The translations under genes were made by a program, and so were the position numbers. Shown piece by piece: positions 42,483-51,031 of a DNA stretch of 64,000 nucleotides. Under the pieces are notes generated by a model, which made no database searches, was not told the DNA's origin, and saw only the letters and a program-made list of their open reading frames with translations. The DNA lies in NCBI GenBank assembly GCA_046294735.1, contig JBKBKB010000002.1, positions 124,001 to 188,000 on the forward strand, given 5' to 3'. Source of the stretch: 34-65-8 sp046294735. GTDB lineage: Bacteria; Pseudomonadota; Alphaproteobacteria; Sphingomonadales; Sphingomonadaceae. Every line of letters begins with the position of its first letter. The first letter of the stretch is position 1.

Positions 42483-43361
42483 ATGATGAATTTCAGTGCA
42501 AAACGGGGTCTCATCGGGGTAGCTTCGATCGTCTTTCTGGCAGCCTGCAGCGAAGCACCCGACAGCACCGGTTCAATGGTGGGTAAAGCCGAAGGAGTAG
42601 CTCAATCCGCCAACGAGGCAGCTGCGAGTTCCGATTCCACATTGCCCGAACCCGGGACGATTGCCGTCGGAATACCCAGGCTTGCCTACATCTATGACTT
42701 CACATACCGGCTCGCCGATAAGGAAATCGGACCACTCCAGCGCCGCCATGCCGACTTGTGCGAGCGGCAAGGTCCGGCCAGTTGCCGCATTCTGGGCATG
42801 TCCAAGTCAGGCAATGATGGCGAGGCGGTGACCGGACAGTTGCAGATGGCAGTTGCGACCAAGCATGCCCGCGCGTTCGGTGCCCTGCTCGAAGACGTCG
42901 CCGAGGAAGCGGGGGCGCAGCAACTTTCCGCCGAGATTGCCAGCGAGGAACTGTCAAAGCAGATCGTTGACACCGAGGCGCACCTTGCCGCGCGCACCGA
43001 GCTGCGCGACCGGCTGATGGAAGTGCTCCGCACCCGCACTGGCAAGGTCAGCGAACTGGTCGAGGCCGAACGCAGCGTGGCGCAGGTCAACGAGGAAATC
43101 GACCAGGCACGCAGCTGGCTGCGCGAGATGCGGGGCCGGGTCGCCTACAGCACTGTTACCGTCCATTACCAACGCGCGACCCCGGTCAGTGAGGACTTCC
43201 TTTCGCCGATCCAGGGCGCGATTGGCTCGCTCAGCTCTGTCGCCGGGTTTGTGATCGCCGCACTGCTCCTTCTCGGCGCAGCAGCACTACCGGTGGTGGC
43301 GCTGGTGTTGGGCGGCCGGACGATAAGCCGGCGCTTAGGACGAACAGTCGCAGAAGCCTAA
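42483..43361 (+). CDS. DUF4349 lipoprotein
   Basis: A 292-residue protein with a lipoprotein signal (FLAACS, Cys21) and a DUF4349 domain. The central part is a long coiled coil (LAARTELRDRLMEVLRTRTGKVSELVEAERSVAQV as its core). A C-terminal membrane helix is SVAGFVIAALLLLGAAALPVV (about 251-271), with a short basic tail. It would be tethered at both ends, inner membrane and lipid. Role is unknown. It has flank-like GC except near the start and follows the IS remnant by 56 nt. Its stop overlaps the ferredoxin stop tail-to-tail. Confidence 0.85.
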   Translation: MMNFSAKRGLIGVASIVFLAACSEAPDSTGSMVGKAEGVAQSANEAAASSDSTLPEPGTIAVGIPRLAYIYDFTYRLADKEIGPLQRRHADLCERQGPASCRILGMSKSGNDGEAVTGQLQMAVATKHARAFGALLEDVAEEAGAQQLSAEIASEELSKQIVDTEAHLAARTELRDRLMEVLRTRTGKVSELVEAERSVAQVNEEIDQARSWLREMRGRVAYSTVTVHYQRATPVSEDFLSPIQGAIGSLSSVAGFVIAALLLLGAAALPVVALVLGGRTISRRLGRTVAEA

Positions 43362-43693
43362 AACCTGCTCATGTCGTTGCTTTCGGGCGGAATACGCACG
43401 GCGAGGCCGTCCAGCCCATCCTCCAGCACAATCTGGCAGGAGAGGCGGCTGGTCCGGGCCACACCGACCGCGAGGTCGAGCATGTCCTCTTCCTCCTCGC
43501 TCGCAGGCGGCAGGCGGTCGAACCATTCGGGATCGACGATCACGTGGCAGGTGGAGCAGGCCATCTGCCCTTCGCAGGTGCCCTCCAGCGGCATCCCGGC
43601 AGCTTGGGCGACCTCCAGCAGGGGGTCACCCGCCGCGCCCTCGGCTTCGACCGTATCGCCCTTGGCAGTGGTGAACACGATCCGCACGCTCAT
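43358..43693 (-). CDS. [2Fe-2S] ferredoxin, adrenodoxin/Isc type
   Basis: A 111-residue vertebrate-type ferredoxin that gives electrons for Fe-S assembly or other redox steps. The cluster ligands are Cys40, Cys46, Cys49 and Cys86 (CEGQMACSTC and SRLSCQI). Sequence features such as VIVDPEWFDRLPPASEEEEDML are typical of the Isc-type ferredoxin (Fdx). Its start overlaps the stop of the upstream cysteine desulfurase gene by 4 nt, making it the last gene of a desulfurase-desulfurase-ferredoxin unit. Confidence 0.93.
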   Translation of the reverse strand: MSVRIVFTTAKGDTVEAEGAAGDPLLEVAQAAGMPLEGTCEGQMACSTCHVIVDPEWFDRLPPASEEEEDMLDLAVGVARTSRLSCQIVLEDGLDGLAVRIPPESNDMSRF

Positions 43694-44766
43694 ACTCCCT
43701 GTTCGCGCACCGCGGCGTTGATCTGCGCGGCAGCCTGTTCGATCTGCTCCATGGTGGTATAGCGCCCGAAGCCCAGTCTGATCGAGCTTTTTGCCTGCCG
43801 GTCTGTCAACCCGATGGCCCGCAGGACATGGCTGGGGCGCCCGGACCCGCTGGCACAGGCACTGCCGGCGCTGAACATCACCCCGCGGCAATCCGACATC
43901 AGCCGGGCGACGTCCAGCCCGTCCTTGCGGATATTGAGATTGCCGCGCCAGCGGTGCTCAGCGCTGCCGTTGAGGGTCCAGCCCGCAAACAGTTCGCGAG
44001 CGCGGGCCCACAGCGCTTCGACATGGGCGATGTCCTCCGCCCTACGCTCCACCGCCAGCGCCGCCGCCGCGCCGAACCCGGCGCACAAAGCGGGTGATAA
44101 TGTGCCCGAACGCAGACCCTGTTCCTGCCCGCCGCCGTGCGTCACCGGCGCAAGCTCGATCCCGTCGCGCACCCACAAGGCACCGATCCCCTTGGGGCCG
44201 TGGAGCTTGTGCGCGCTGACTGCGATCAGGTCTGCCCCATAAGGCGGGGGAAGCTTGCCGGCACCCTGCACCGCATCGCACAGCAGCAGCACGCCATGCG
44301 CACGGGTGCGTGCGGCAATCGCGGCAACCGGCTGGACTGTGCCGATTTCATTGTTGACCTGCATCACCGCCACCAGCGATGCGTGCATCGGAATCGGCAC
44401 ATCGGGTGCAACCAGCCCATCTGGCCCCACCGGAAGATCCATATCCTCGCCATACCAGCGCGCAGTGTCGCGCACAGCGGCGTGTTCGATCGTGGTGCAG
44501 ACGGCCGGGCCATAGGGGCCGCCCTTGATCGCAAGGTTGATCGCCTCGGTCGCCCCGCTGGTGAAGATAACGGTGCCGCCCGGCGGGAACAGGCCTGCGA
44601 CCTGCGCGCGCGCCACCTCGACCGCCGCTGCTGCCATCCGCCCGATCCGGTGGGGCGAGTGCGGATTGCCGAAGCTGTCGCTTTCCGGGCCGCCAAGCCA
44701 GTGCACCATCGCCTCGCGCGCTTCGGGCGCGAGTGGAGTGGTGGCCTGGTAGTCGAGGTAGATCAT
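43690..44766 (-). CDS. Cysteine desulfurase, IscS/NifS family (second of tandem pair)
   Basis: A 358-residue PLP enzyme that removes sulfur from cysteine for Fe-S clusters or thio-modification. The His in TTIEHAAVRD, the PLP Lys in SAHKLHGPKGIG and the catalytic Cys in SAGSACASGS are intact. MIYLDYQATTPLAPEAREAM is the usual N terminus. The C-terminal tail that IscS uses to bind IscU (SPLW-type) is not present. It overlaps the upstream desulfurase gene by 4 nt and the downstream ferredoxin by 4 nt, so all three are tightly coupled. Confidence 0.92.
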   Translation of the reverse strand: MIYLDYQATTPLAPEAREAMVHWLGGPESDSFGNPHSPHRIGRMAAAAVEVARAQVAGLFPPGGTVIFTSGATEAINLAIKGGPYGPAVCTTIEHAAVRDTARWYGEDMDLPVGPDGLVAPDVPIPMHASLVAVMQVNNEIGTVQPVAAIAARTRAHGVLLLCDAVQGAGKLPPPYGADLIAVSAHKLHGPKGIGALWVRDGIELAPVTHGGGQEQGLRSGTLSPALCAGFGAAAALAVERRAEDIAHVEALWARARELFAGWTLNGSAEHRWRGNLNIRKDGLDVARLMSDCRGVMFSAGSACASGSGRPSHVLRAIGLTDRQAKSSIRLGFGRYTTMEQIEQAAAQINAAVREQGV

Positions 44767-45761
44767 GCCAATCTGCCCCATGCATCCACAAACTGCTCCA
44801 GCTCCTGTGGAATGGTGTTCCACCCCAAGCTCACCCGGATTGTTCGCGCTGCGACATCGTCGGGCACGCCAAAGGCATCAAGTACCCGGCTTTTCTTGAG
44901 CGTGCCGGACGAACACGCGCTGCCCGCCGATACGGCAAAGCCCATGGCATCGAGCCGGATGAGCAGCGCCTGCGCGCTCATCGAAGGATGCGCCAAGGCG
45001 AAAATGTAATCCGCCTGATTGCCGAACGTCAGCAGAGATCCGGCAAGCCGCGCGGCAAACCCGGCGCGTTGCTCGGCAGTAGTTGCCCACGGCCCTGCCT
45101 CAAGCGCAGCCGCCATAGCCAGCGCGGCAGGCATGTTCTCCGTTCCTTGCCGGTAGCCGCGCTCGTGCCCGCCCGTCGGCTCCAGCAAGGCATAATCGCG
45201 CACCAGCAGGGCACCGATCCCGATCGGTCCGCCAAACTTGTGGGCCGAGATGACCAGCATGTCGGCCTCGGGCAGCGCCAGCTTCCCGGCCGATTGCGCG
45301 CAGTCGGATAGCACCAGCGCGCCCGTTTCGCGCGCGGTCGCGGCCAGATCGCTGACCGGGTTGATTACCCCTGTTTCGGAGTTGACGTGCTGGACCGCGA
45401 GAACCGTGTCCACGCTGAGTTGCACATCGTCTGCGAACACCACCGCATCGGGCGCAGCCCTGAGCACCGCGTCGTGCTCCACCGCGCTGACGATTCGGCG
45501 CTGCACCTTCGCGCGGTTGAGCGCAATCCACAGCGCCTCGCTCGCGCCACTGGTGAAGATCACCTCGCCCTCCCAGCCGAGCGCCCGCATGATCCGCTCG
45601 CGGGCATCCTCCAGCGCGGCCTTGGCCCGGCGACCTTCGGCATGGGGGCTGCTGGGATTGGCCCAGATGCGGAATCCTTCCTCCATCGCCGCCTTCGCTT
45701 CGGGGCGCAGCGGGCTGGTGGCAGCGTGGTCGAGATAGATGCGGTCGGGGATGGCGGGCAC
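44763..45761 (-). CDS. Cysteine desulfurase family protein (first of tandem pair)
   Basis: A 332-residue NifS-like PLP enzyme, distinct from its downstream neighbour. The conserved residues are all present: the His in SAVEHDAV, the PLP Lys in SAHKFGGPIGIG, the catalytic Cys in SAGSACSSGT. The N terminus after the presumed GTG start (45761) is VPAIPDRIYLDHAATSPL; no strong ribosome binding site is visible, so the start is uncertain. It begins an overlapping desulfurase-desulfurase-ferredoxin unit, as in the Rickettsia spl1-iscS-fdx order but without iscU, iscA and hscBA. Confidence 0.88.
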   Translation of the reverse strand: MPAIPDRIYLDHAATSPLRPEAKAAMEEGFRIWANPSSPHAEGRRAKAALEDARERIMRALGWEGEVIFTSGASEALWIALNRAKVQRRIVSAVEHDAVLRAAPDAVVFADDVQLSVDTVLAVQHVNSETGVINPVSDLAATARETGALVLSDCAQSAGKLALPEADMLVISAHKFGGPIGIGALLVRDYALLEPTGGHERGYRQGTENMPAALAMAAALEAGPWATTAEQRAGFAARLAGSLLTFGNQADYIFALAHPSMSAQALLIRLDAMGFAVSAGSACSSGTLKKSRVLDAFGVPDDVAARTIRVSLGWNTIPQELEQFVDAWGRLA

Positions 45762-45858
45762 CGGGTCAGGATGATTGCGATTTTGCGAACGGGCACTATA
45801 TAGCGCCGACTTCCGGCGCGTCACCCGCGTCGTTCCAGCGCTGACAGGTAACCCGCCC

Positions 45859-46515
45859 ATGCCCTCCGTGATCTTTCCCGGCCCCGAAGGCCGCCTCGAA
45901 GGCCGATTCAACCCGCCAAGCCGCCCCCGTGCGCCGGTGGCCATGATCCTGCACCCGCATCCCCAAGGTGGCGGCACCATGAATGAGCGGATCACGCAAC
46001 GGCTTTACAAGACGTTTTCCGACCGGGGTTTTGCCACCCTGCGGTTCAATTTCCGCGGTGTCGGGCGCAGCCAGGGCAGCTTCGACAACGGCGTGGGTGA
46101 ACTGAGCGACGCCGCCAGCGCGCTGGACTGGGTCCAGTCGGTCCATCCCGAGGCGCAGACCACCTGGGTCGCGGGCGTCAGCTTCGGGGCGCTGATCGGG
46201 ATGCAATTGCTGATGCGCCGCCCGGAAATCCGCGGCTTTATCTCTGTTGCCGCACCGGCCAATATGTACGACTTCAGCTTTCTCGCCCCTTGCCCCGCCA
46301 GTGGGATATTCATTCAGGGGGCGGCGGATACCGTTGTGCAGCCTGGCGCAGTGCAGAAGTTGGTCGACAAGCTGCGCACGCAGAAGCACATCACCATCCA
46401 TCACGAGGAAATCCCCCGCGCCAACCACTTCTTCGAGAATGAACTTGAGGAATTGATGGGCTCGGTGGACAATTACCTCAACTTTCGGCTCGACCCGTCC
46501 TGCCCGATCAAGTGA
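45859..46515 (+). CDS. Alpha/beta hydrolase (COG2945-type)
   Basis: A 218-residue hydrolase of the short dienelactone-hydrolase-like type. The opening MPSVIFPGPEGRLEGRF leads to AMILHPHPQGGGTMNERI, then the nucleophile elbow GVSFGALIG with Ser as nucleophile. An Asp (GAADTVVQP) and His (RANHFFEN) complete the triad. Substrate is unknown. It is divergent from the cysteine desulfurase gene with about 100 nt between, and no clear operon partner follows. Confidence 0.9.
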   Translation: MPSVIFPGPEGRLEGRFNPPSRPRAPVAMILHPHPQGGGTMNERITQRLYKTFSDRGFATLRFNFRGVGRSQGSFDNGVGELSDAASALDWVQSVHPEAQTTWVAGVSFGALIGMQLLMRRPEIRGFISVAAPANMYDFSFLAPCPASGIFIQGAADTVVQPGAVQKLVDKLRTQKHITIHHEEIPRANHFFENELEELMGSVDNYLNFRLDPSCPIK

Positions 46516-46679
46516 TGTGAGTTTGCCCGCCTCGGGCTTCTGATTCCTCCGCCTAGTCGCTTCCAGCCTGCCTGCGCGGGCCAGACCTGCGCGTGAGTAG
46601 CAAAACGCCACGCGATAGCTCTTGCTGATGGTATGTAATGACATATCACTTCATCGGGGCGTTGAAGGAGAGGAGAAGC

Positions 46680-47354
46680 ATGGCCTATACTGACAACAAG
46701 AGACCCGCAGACCGCGCCGCGTCGGTCGCCGGGGTCATCGCAATCCACGCAGCGCTCGGATATGCACTGGTCATCGGGTTGCAGTTCACGGGGGTGATCC
46801 CCACACCGGAACCGCAGTTCGAAGGCACCACTGTGGTCGATCCGATCCCGCTCCCGCCGCCGCCCGGGCCCAATCCCGATCAGAACACACCGGTCGACAG
46901 CAAGGTCTACACCCCTGAAACAGTGTTGACGATCAACACGAACGACACTCAAATCGACGCCACCACCGTGCTGCCCCCGCCGGGCGACATCGTGGTCAAA
47001 CCCATTGCCGGGCCGATCATCATCCCCTCACCCGGCCCGGCGATCACCCCGGTGGAGGAGGCGATTGCGGTCAAGGCGCGCAACAATCCGGGCGGGTGGA
47101 TTACCGAGGCCGACTACAAGTCGAGCTGGATCAACCGCGGCTATGCCGGCACCGCCGGGTTCAGGCTTGCCATCGGGGCCAGCGGTCGGGTGGAAGGGTG
47201 CCAGATCACCCGCTCGACCGGCCATGCCGTGCTCGACGAGGCAACCTGTGCGCTCGTGACCAAGCGCACCCGGTTCGATCCGGCGCGCAACGGCGCGGGA
47301 GACAAAGTGCCGGGCAATTATGCCAGCTCGGTGCTGTGGCAGATCCCCGACTAA
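46680..47354 (+). CDS. TonB-like energy transducer protein
   Basis: A 224-residue TonB-family protein that couples the ExbB/ExbD proton gradient to outer membrane receptors. It has a cytoplasmic basic start, a membrane helix at about residues 16-37 (VAGVIAIHAALGYALVIGL), a proline-rich periplasmic spacer, and a C-terminal TonB domain with AGFRLAIGASGRVEGCQITRS and the closing LVTKRTRFDP. ATG 46680 has AAGGAGAGGAG upstream; ATG 46638 is weaker. No exbB or exbD gene is adjacent. The upstream region has a short palindrome. Confidence 0.88.
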   Translation: MAYTDNKRPADRAASVAGVIAIHAALGYALVIGLQFTGVIPTPEPQFEGTTVVDPIPLPPPPGPNPDQNTPVDSKVYTPETVLTINTNDTQIDATTVLPPPGDIVVKPIAGPIIIPSPGPAITPVEEAIAVKARNNPGGWITEADYKSSWINRGYAGTAGFRLAIGASGRVEGCQITRSTGHAVLDEATCALVTKRTRFDPARNGAGDKVPGNYASSVLWQIPD

Positions 47355-47548
47355 TCCGGGATCTGGTTGATCGGGGCGGTGCCATCGGGTTGCGGCACCG
47401 TCCAGATGGCCACGTTGACCAGCGCGATCACCGCCAGGATCGCCATCAGCACCGCCTGCTGCCGCGCGCCGCCCTTGCGCCATAGCCACACCGCTCCGGC
47501 CAGAAGGGCGAAGGCGGCGAGGACGAGGATTGAAAGCACGATTTCCAT
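47351..47548 (-). CDS. Small two-helix membrane protein
   Basis: A 65-residue hydrophobic protein with two predicted membrane helices (IVLSILVLAAFALLAGAVWLW and AVLMAILAVIALVNVAIW) joined by a short basic loop (RKGGARQQ). I do not recognise a family. It overlaps the stop of the TonB gene tail-to-tail by 4 nt, which is typical of a real gene end. There is a short intergenic region before the DUF885 gene. Confidence 0.65.
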   Translation of the reverse strand: MEIVLSILVLAAFALLAGAVWLWRKGGARQQAVLMAILAVIALVNVAIWTVPQPDGTAPINQIPD

Positions 47549-47644
47549 GGCTGCGGGCTAGCCTGAAAGCATAGCCGAAGGGAAGCCTTGTGCTGCATTG
47601 GCCCGGGGTTTGACAGCAGGCGGGATGCGCTTCAGACATCGCGC

Positions 47645-49486
47645 ATGACCGTAATCAGCCACTCCACCTTCACTCGCCGCCAGACGCTCGCCGCGCTTGG
47701 TGCCACCACTGCTCTAACCCTGTCGGGGTGCAAGACCTACGCCGCCGCATCGGCTGCGAGCGACCCCGACGCCTGGCTCGAACAAGTCGGTTACAACCTG
47801 CTCCAGCATGAGCCGGAACGGGCCACCGGCCTTGGCGTCGATGTCGGGCAACATGCCGGGCTGCGCGCCAAGCTGGAGGACCAAAGCGCCGCCGGGCAGC
47901 AGGCCTATGCCGATACGCTGCGGCGCGACCTTGCCACGACCCGCGCCTTCCCGCGCGACGGCATGACCGCCGACCAGCTGACCAGCTTCGAAGTGGTCGA
48001 GAGCGCCTACGAAGTCGCGCTTGACGGTTTCGCCCTGCCCTACGGCGATGTCGCGGTCGGCAGCTGGCGCAACGCGCCCTATGTCGTGATCCAGAACGTC
48101 GGCAGCTACCTCGACTATCCGCGCTTCCTCGAATCGAGTCAGCCGCTGGCGGACGGGGCTGACGCCGAGGCATGGCTGGAGCGGATTCGCACCATCCCGC
48201 AGGCGCTGGAAGGCGAGCGGGAGCGGATGCAGGCGACCCGCGCGCTGGGCGTAGTGCCGCCCGACTTCCTGCTCGACCGAGCGATCAAGCAGATGGAAAC
48301 GACGCTGGCCGCGGCCGGAAAGGGTGAACTCTATGCCGCACCCTATCGCGCCGCACTGGCCAAGGCGGGCCAGCCGGAACGCATGGCCGATCTGGCGCAG
48401 ATGTACGAAACCGCCACGATCGCGGTCACGCTCGAACGACAGCTTGAAGAACTAAAGGCCCAGCGCACGGTCGCGACTGGCAATCCGGGCATGCGCGAAC
48501 GCCGGCACGGCGAAGAATGGTACGCCTGGGCCCTGCGCGCCAGCACCACCACGCGCCTGTCCGCCGCCGATGTCCACCGCCAGGGGCTGGACGAACTTAA
48601 ATCGCTTCAGGGCCAGATGGACCCGATCCTGCGCCGGATCGGCTACACCAGCGGCACCGTGGGCGAGCGGATGCAGGCGCTGGGGCAGGACCCACGCTAC
48701 AAGTTTGCCGAGGGCGACCCGGGCCGGGCCGAAATCATGGCCTTCATCAACGATCGGATTGACTGGGTGCGCGGCCAGATGCCGCGGGCCTTCAACACCC
48801 TGGTCGATCCGAAGCTCGAAGTGCGCCGTCTGCCACTGGCCGAGGAACCGGGCGCCCCGGGCGCCTATGGCGGGGCGGGCAGCAAGGACGGGACGATCCC
48901 GGGCCGGATGTGGATCAACCTGCACACCACCGAACTGCACCGAAAATATGATCTGGCTGACCTGACCTTCCACGAAACCATCCCCGGCCATGTGTGGGAG
49001 GGGGAATATTCCAATCGCCTGCCGCTGATCCGCTCGATCCTGGCCTTCAACGCCTTCAGCGAAGGCTGGGCGCTCTACGCCCAAACGCTGGCGGATGAAC
49101 TGGGTGCCTATGAGGGCAGCGAGGTCGGGCGGCTCGGTTACCTGCAGAGCCTCGCCTTCCGCGCCTGCCGCATGGTGGTCGATACGGGCCTGCACGCCAA
49201 GGGCTGGAGCCGCCAGCGTGCCGTCAACTTCTTTGTCGAGGAAAATGGCAACAAGCCGGAGGAAGTGGCGAGCGAGGTAGACCGCTATTGCAGCTGGCCC
49301 GCCCAAGCGACCGGCTACAAGCTGGGCCACAGCGAAATACTGCGCCTGCGCGAACAGGCGCGGTCATCCCTTGGCCCCGCCTACGATTTCAAGGCGTTCA
49401 ATGACGCCGTCATTCTGGGCGGCAATGCGCCGATGACTGTGCTGGCGAAGAACGTCGAACGCTATATTGCGGGCGCGCGCGGCTGA
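47645..49486 (+). CDS. DUF885 family protein, exported, putative metallopeptidase-like
   Basis: A 613-residue exported protein. The N terminus has a twin-arginine-like signal, FTRRQTLAALGATTALTLSGC, with a lipobox-type Cys. The DUF885 domain fills the rest, with HETIPGH near residue 443 as a zinc-site-like HExxxH variant and GWALYAQTLADELG after it. DUF885 members in Sphingomonads are often annotated as peptidases without proof. It ends exactly where the DUF937 gene ends on the other strand (TGATCA). Confidence 0.85.
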   Translation: MTVISHSTFTRRQTLAALGATTALTLSGCKTYAAASAASDPDAWLEQVGYNLLQHEPERATGLGVDVGQHAGLRAKLEDQSAAGQQAYADTLRRDLATTRAFPRDGMTADQLTSFEVVESAYEVALDGFALPYGDVAVGSWRNAPYVVIQNVGSYLDYPRFLESSQPLADGADAEAWLERIRTIPQALEGERERMQATRALGVVPPDFLLDRAIKQMETTLAAAGKGELYAAPYRAALAKAGQPERMADLAQMYETATIAVTLERQLEELKAQRTVATGNPGMRERRHGEEWYAWALRASTTTRLSAADVHRQGLDELKSLQGQMDPILRRIGYTSGTVGERMQALGQDPRYKFAEGDPGRAEIMAFINDRIDWVRGQMPRAFNTLVDPKLEVRRLPLAEEPGAPGAYGGAGSKDGTIPGRMWINLHTTELHRKYDLADLTFHETIPGHVWEGEYSNRLPLIRSILAFNAFSEGWALYAQTLADELGAYEGSEVGRLGYLQSLAFRACRMVVDTGLHAKGWSRQRAVNFFVEENGNKPEEVASEVDRYCSWPAQATGYKLGHSEILRLREQARSSLGPAYDFKAFNDAVILGGNAPMTVLAKNVERYIAGARG

Positions 49487-50017
49487 TCAGCGGCGCAGCA
49501 TTCCGCCAACGATGGAGCCGAGAATGCCGCCCAGTGCACCGCCTGCCGGGGCTGCCTGCGGGGCTGGCGCTGCCGCCTTTCCACCGCCCTGTTTTGCCAG
49601 ATAGCCGACCACGGCCATCGCCAGCAGCGGCAGCATCTTGCGCAGCAGACCACTGTCGATCCCGCTGGCATCGGCCGCGACATCGGCCACCCCGCGGCTG
49701 ACATCCTTGGTGCCGAAAATCTGGCCCAGGATATCGTTGCCTTGCTGAACCGGGGCTGCCTGCTGGCCCAGGACCAGATCGAGCAGGCCGCCTGCCCCGG
49801 CACCGCCCCCAAGCCCGCCAAGGATCGCACCCAGCCCGCCAAGCCCAGGATCGGCCGCACGGCTGCCGCCGGCACCCACTGTATCGCGACCCATCCCGGC
49901 AACGATCGCGGGCAGCAGCACCGACGCCCCGGTACGGGCCATCTGCGGATCAATGCCGAGCTCTTTCGCGATCGAGTCGATAGCCCCGGTCTGGGCGAGG
50001 ATCTGGTTCAAGTTCAT
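49487..50017 (-). CDS. DUF937 domain protein (YidB-like)
   Basis: A 176-residue protein of the DUF937 (YidB) type. An N-terminal helical domain (MNLNQILAQTGAIDSIAKELGIDPQMARTGASVLLPAIVAGM) resembles the conserved family repeat. A long Gly-rich middle (about 55-90) and Ala/Gly C-terminal tail with hydrophobic helices follow (LLRKMLPLLAMAVVGYLAKQ). Function is unknown. ATG 50017 has GGTTGCC-type spacing; earlier starts reach into the DUF3597 leader. It is divergent from DUF3597. Confidence 0.8.
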   Translation of the reverse strand: MNLNQILAQTGAIDSIAKELGIDPQMARTGASVLLPAIVAGMGRDTVGAGGSRAADPGLGGLGAILGGLGGGAGAGGLLDLVLGQQAAPVQQGNDILGQIFGTKDVSRGVADVAADASGIDSGLLRKMLPLLAMAVVGYLAKQGGGKAAAPAPQAAPAGGALGGILGSIVGGMLRR

Positions 50018-50162
50018 GGTGGCAACCCCTTGTCGTTTCGAGCGTTTAATGGTCATGGCGCGGCGTTCTGTCATTCGCATGACATTCCTGCCATGCTATT
50101 GCCAAGCCGCGACTCGTCGCGACACCCTCCCTATCACAGGGTTGCAGCAAGAGGAGGAATAC

Positions 50163-50537
50163 ATGGGAATTTTTTCGACCATTAAAGACAAGATCTTCGG
50201 CAAGAAGGAAGATCCGAAACCGGCCGCACCGGCACCGGCCGCAGCCCCCGCTGCGCCGGCCGCACCAGTCGCGCCCGCAGCCATTTCCGAGGTCGACGTT
50301 GTCGCCCAGCTTGCCGCCATGCCAGGTGCGGACAAGCTGAATTGGAAGACTTCGATTGTTGACCTGTTCAAGCTTCTCGGGATCGATTCCAGCTACGCCA
50401 ACCGCAAGGAACTGGCGCAGGAACTGGGCCGCACCGACTATGAAGGCAGCGCGGAAGACAACATCTGGCTGCACAAGGCAACCATGCGCGAACTGGCCAA
50501 GAATGGCGGCAAGATTCCGGCCGACATGCTGGACTGA
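50163..50537 (+). CDS. DUF3597 domain protein
   Basis: A 124-residue protein. A basic start (MGIFSTIKDKIFGKKEDPKP) is followed by an Ala-Pro-rich linker (about 21-42) and a compact helical DUF3597 domain (SEVDVVAQLAAMPGADKLNWKTSIVDLFKLLGIDSSYANRKEL..., whose start is at residue 43). The domain looks like a LysM-like or small helical binding module. Its role is unknown. It has a strong upstream GAGGAGG-like ribosome binding site and a strong terminator downstream. It sits between two DUF937 proteins. Confidence 0.88.
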   Translation: MGIFSTIKDKIFGKKEDPKPAAPAPAAAPAAPAAPVAPAAISEVDVVAQLAAMPGADKLNWKTSIVDLFKLLGIDSSYANRKELAQELGRTDYEGSAEDNIWLHKATMRELAKNGGKIPADMLD

Positions 50538-50560
50538 CACCAAGGCCAGGCTTCAAATGC

Positions 50561-50597
50561 AACGGGGCGGCAGACGATAGTCAGCCGCCCCGTTTTT
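50561..50597 (+). terminator. Rho-independent terminator after DUF3597 gene
   Basis: A perfect 11-bp stem, AACGGGGCGGC and GCCGCCCCGTT, with a 12-nt loop, followed directly by TTTTT. The T run ends at 50597 on the plus strand, so it ends the DUF3597 transcript. On the minus strand only two T residues follow, so it is much weaker for the convergent DUF937-like gene. Confidence 0.92.
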
Positions 50598-50619
50598 GCG
50601 AACGATTGCCCGCCCGCGC

Positions 50620-50982
50620 TTACTTCTTGCCGAACAGGCCCTTGGCCATGCCCATCACGTCGTTGAGCGGATTGCCGTCTCCGTCGCGATCAAGCATTCC
50701 AAAAATGCCGGCGGCCTGCGGGTTATCCTTCAGCAACGAGCTGAAATGGGTCAGCGAACCTTCACCGCCGATCTGCTCAACGATCTTGCTCAGGATGCCG
50801 GTGTCGAGACCGGTCTTGGCCGCAGCCAGTTCAACCGTATCGCCCTGCATCTGGTGCGACTGGCCCAGCGCGGCAATCGCTTTTTCGGCCATGGCCGGAT
50901 CGATCCCGACCTTGTGTGCGAGATTGCGGACATCATCGGGTGACCCGCTGATGTTTTTCAGGATCGAATCGAACAGGCTCAT
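50620..50982 (-). CDS. DUF937-like protein with EF-hand-like loop
   Basis: A 120-residue protein related to the DUF937 family. The helical core is MSLFDSILKNISGSPDDVRNLAHKVGIDPAMAEKAIAAL, and LDTGILSKIVEQIGG is a second repeat. A calcium-binding-like loop, DRDGDGNPLNDVMG, is near residue 100. A basic GLFGKK ends it. The ATG at 50982 has GGAGGTCG upstream. It converges on the DUF3597 gene. Together with 49487-50017 it flanks DUF3597, so the three small proteins may be related in function. Confidence 0.8.
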   Translation of the reverse strand: MSLFDSILKNISGSPDDVRNLAHKVGIDPAMAEKAIAALGQSHQMQGDTVELAAAKTGLDTGILSKIVEQIGGEGSLTHFSSLLKDNPQAAGIFGMLDRDGDGNPLNDVMGMAKGLFGKK

Positions 50983-51031
50983 GGTAGCGACCTCCATTGG
51001 GGAAACAGAGCGCGTAGATTAGCGCGCCCGA

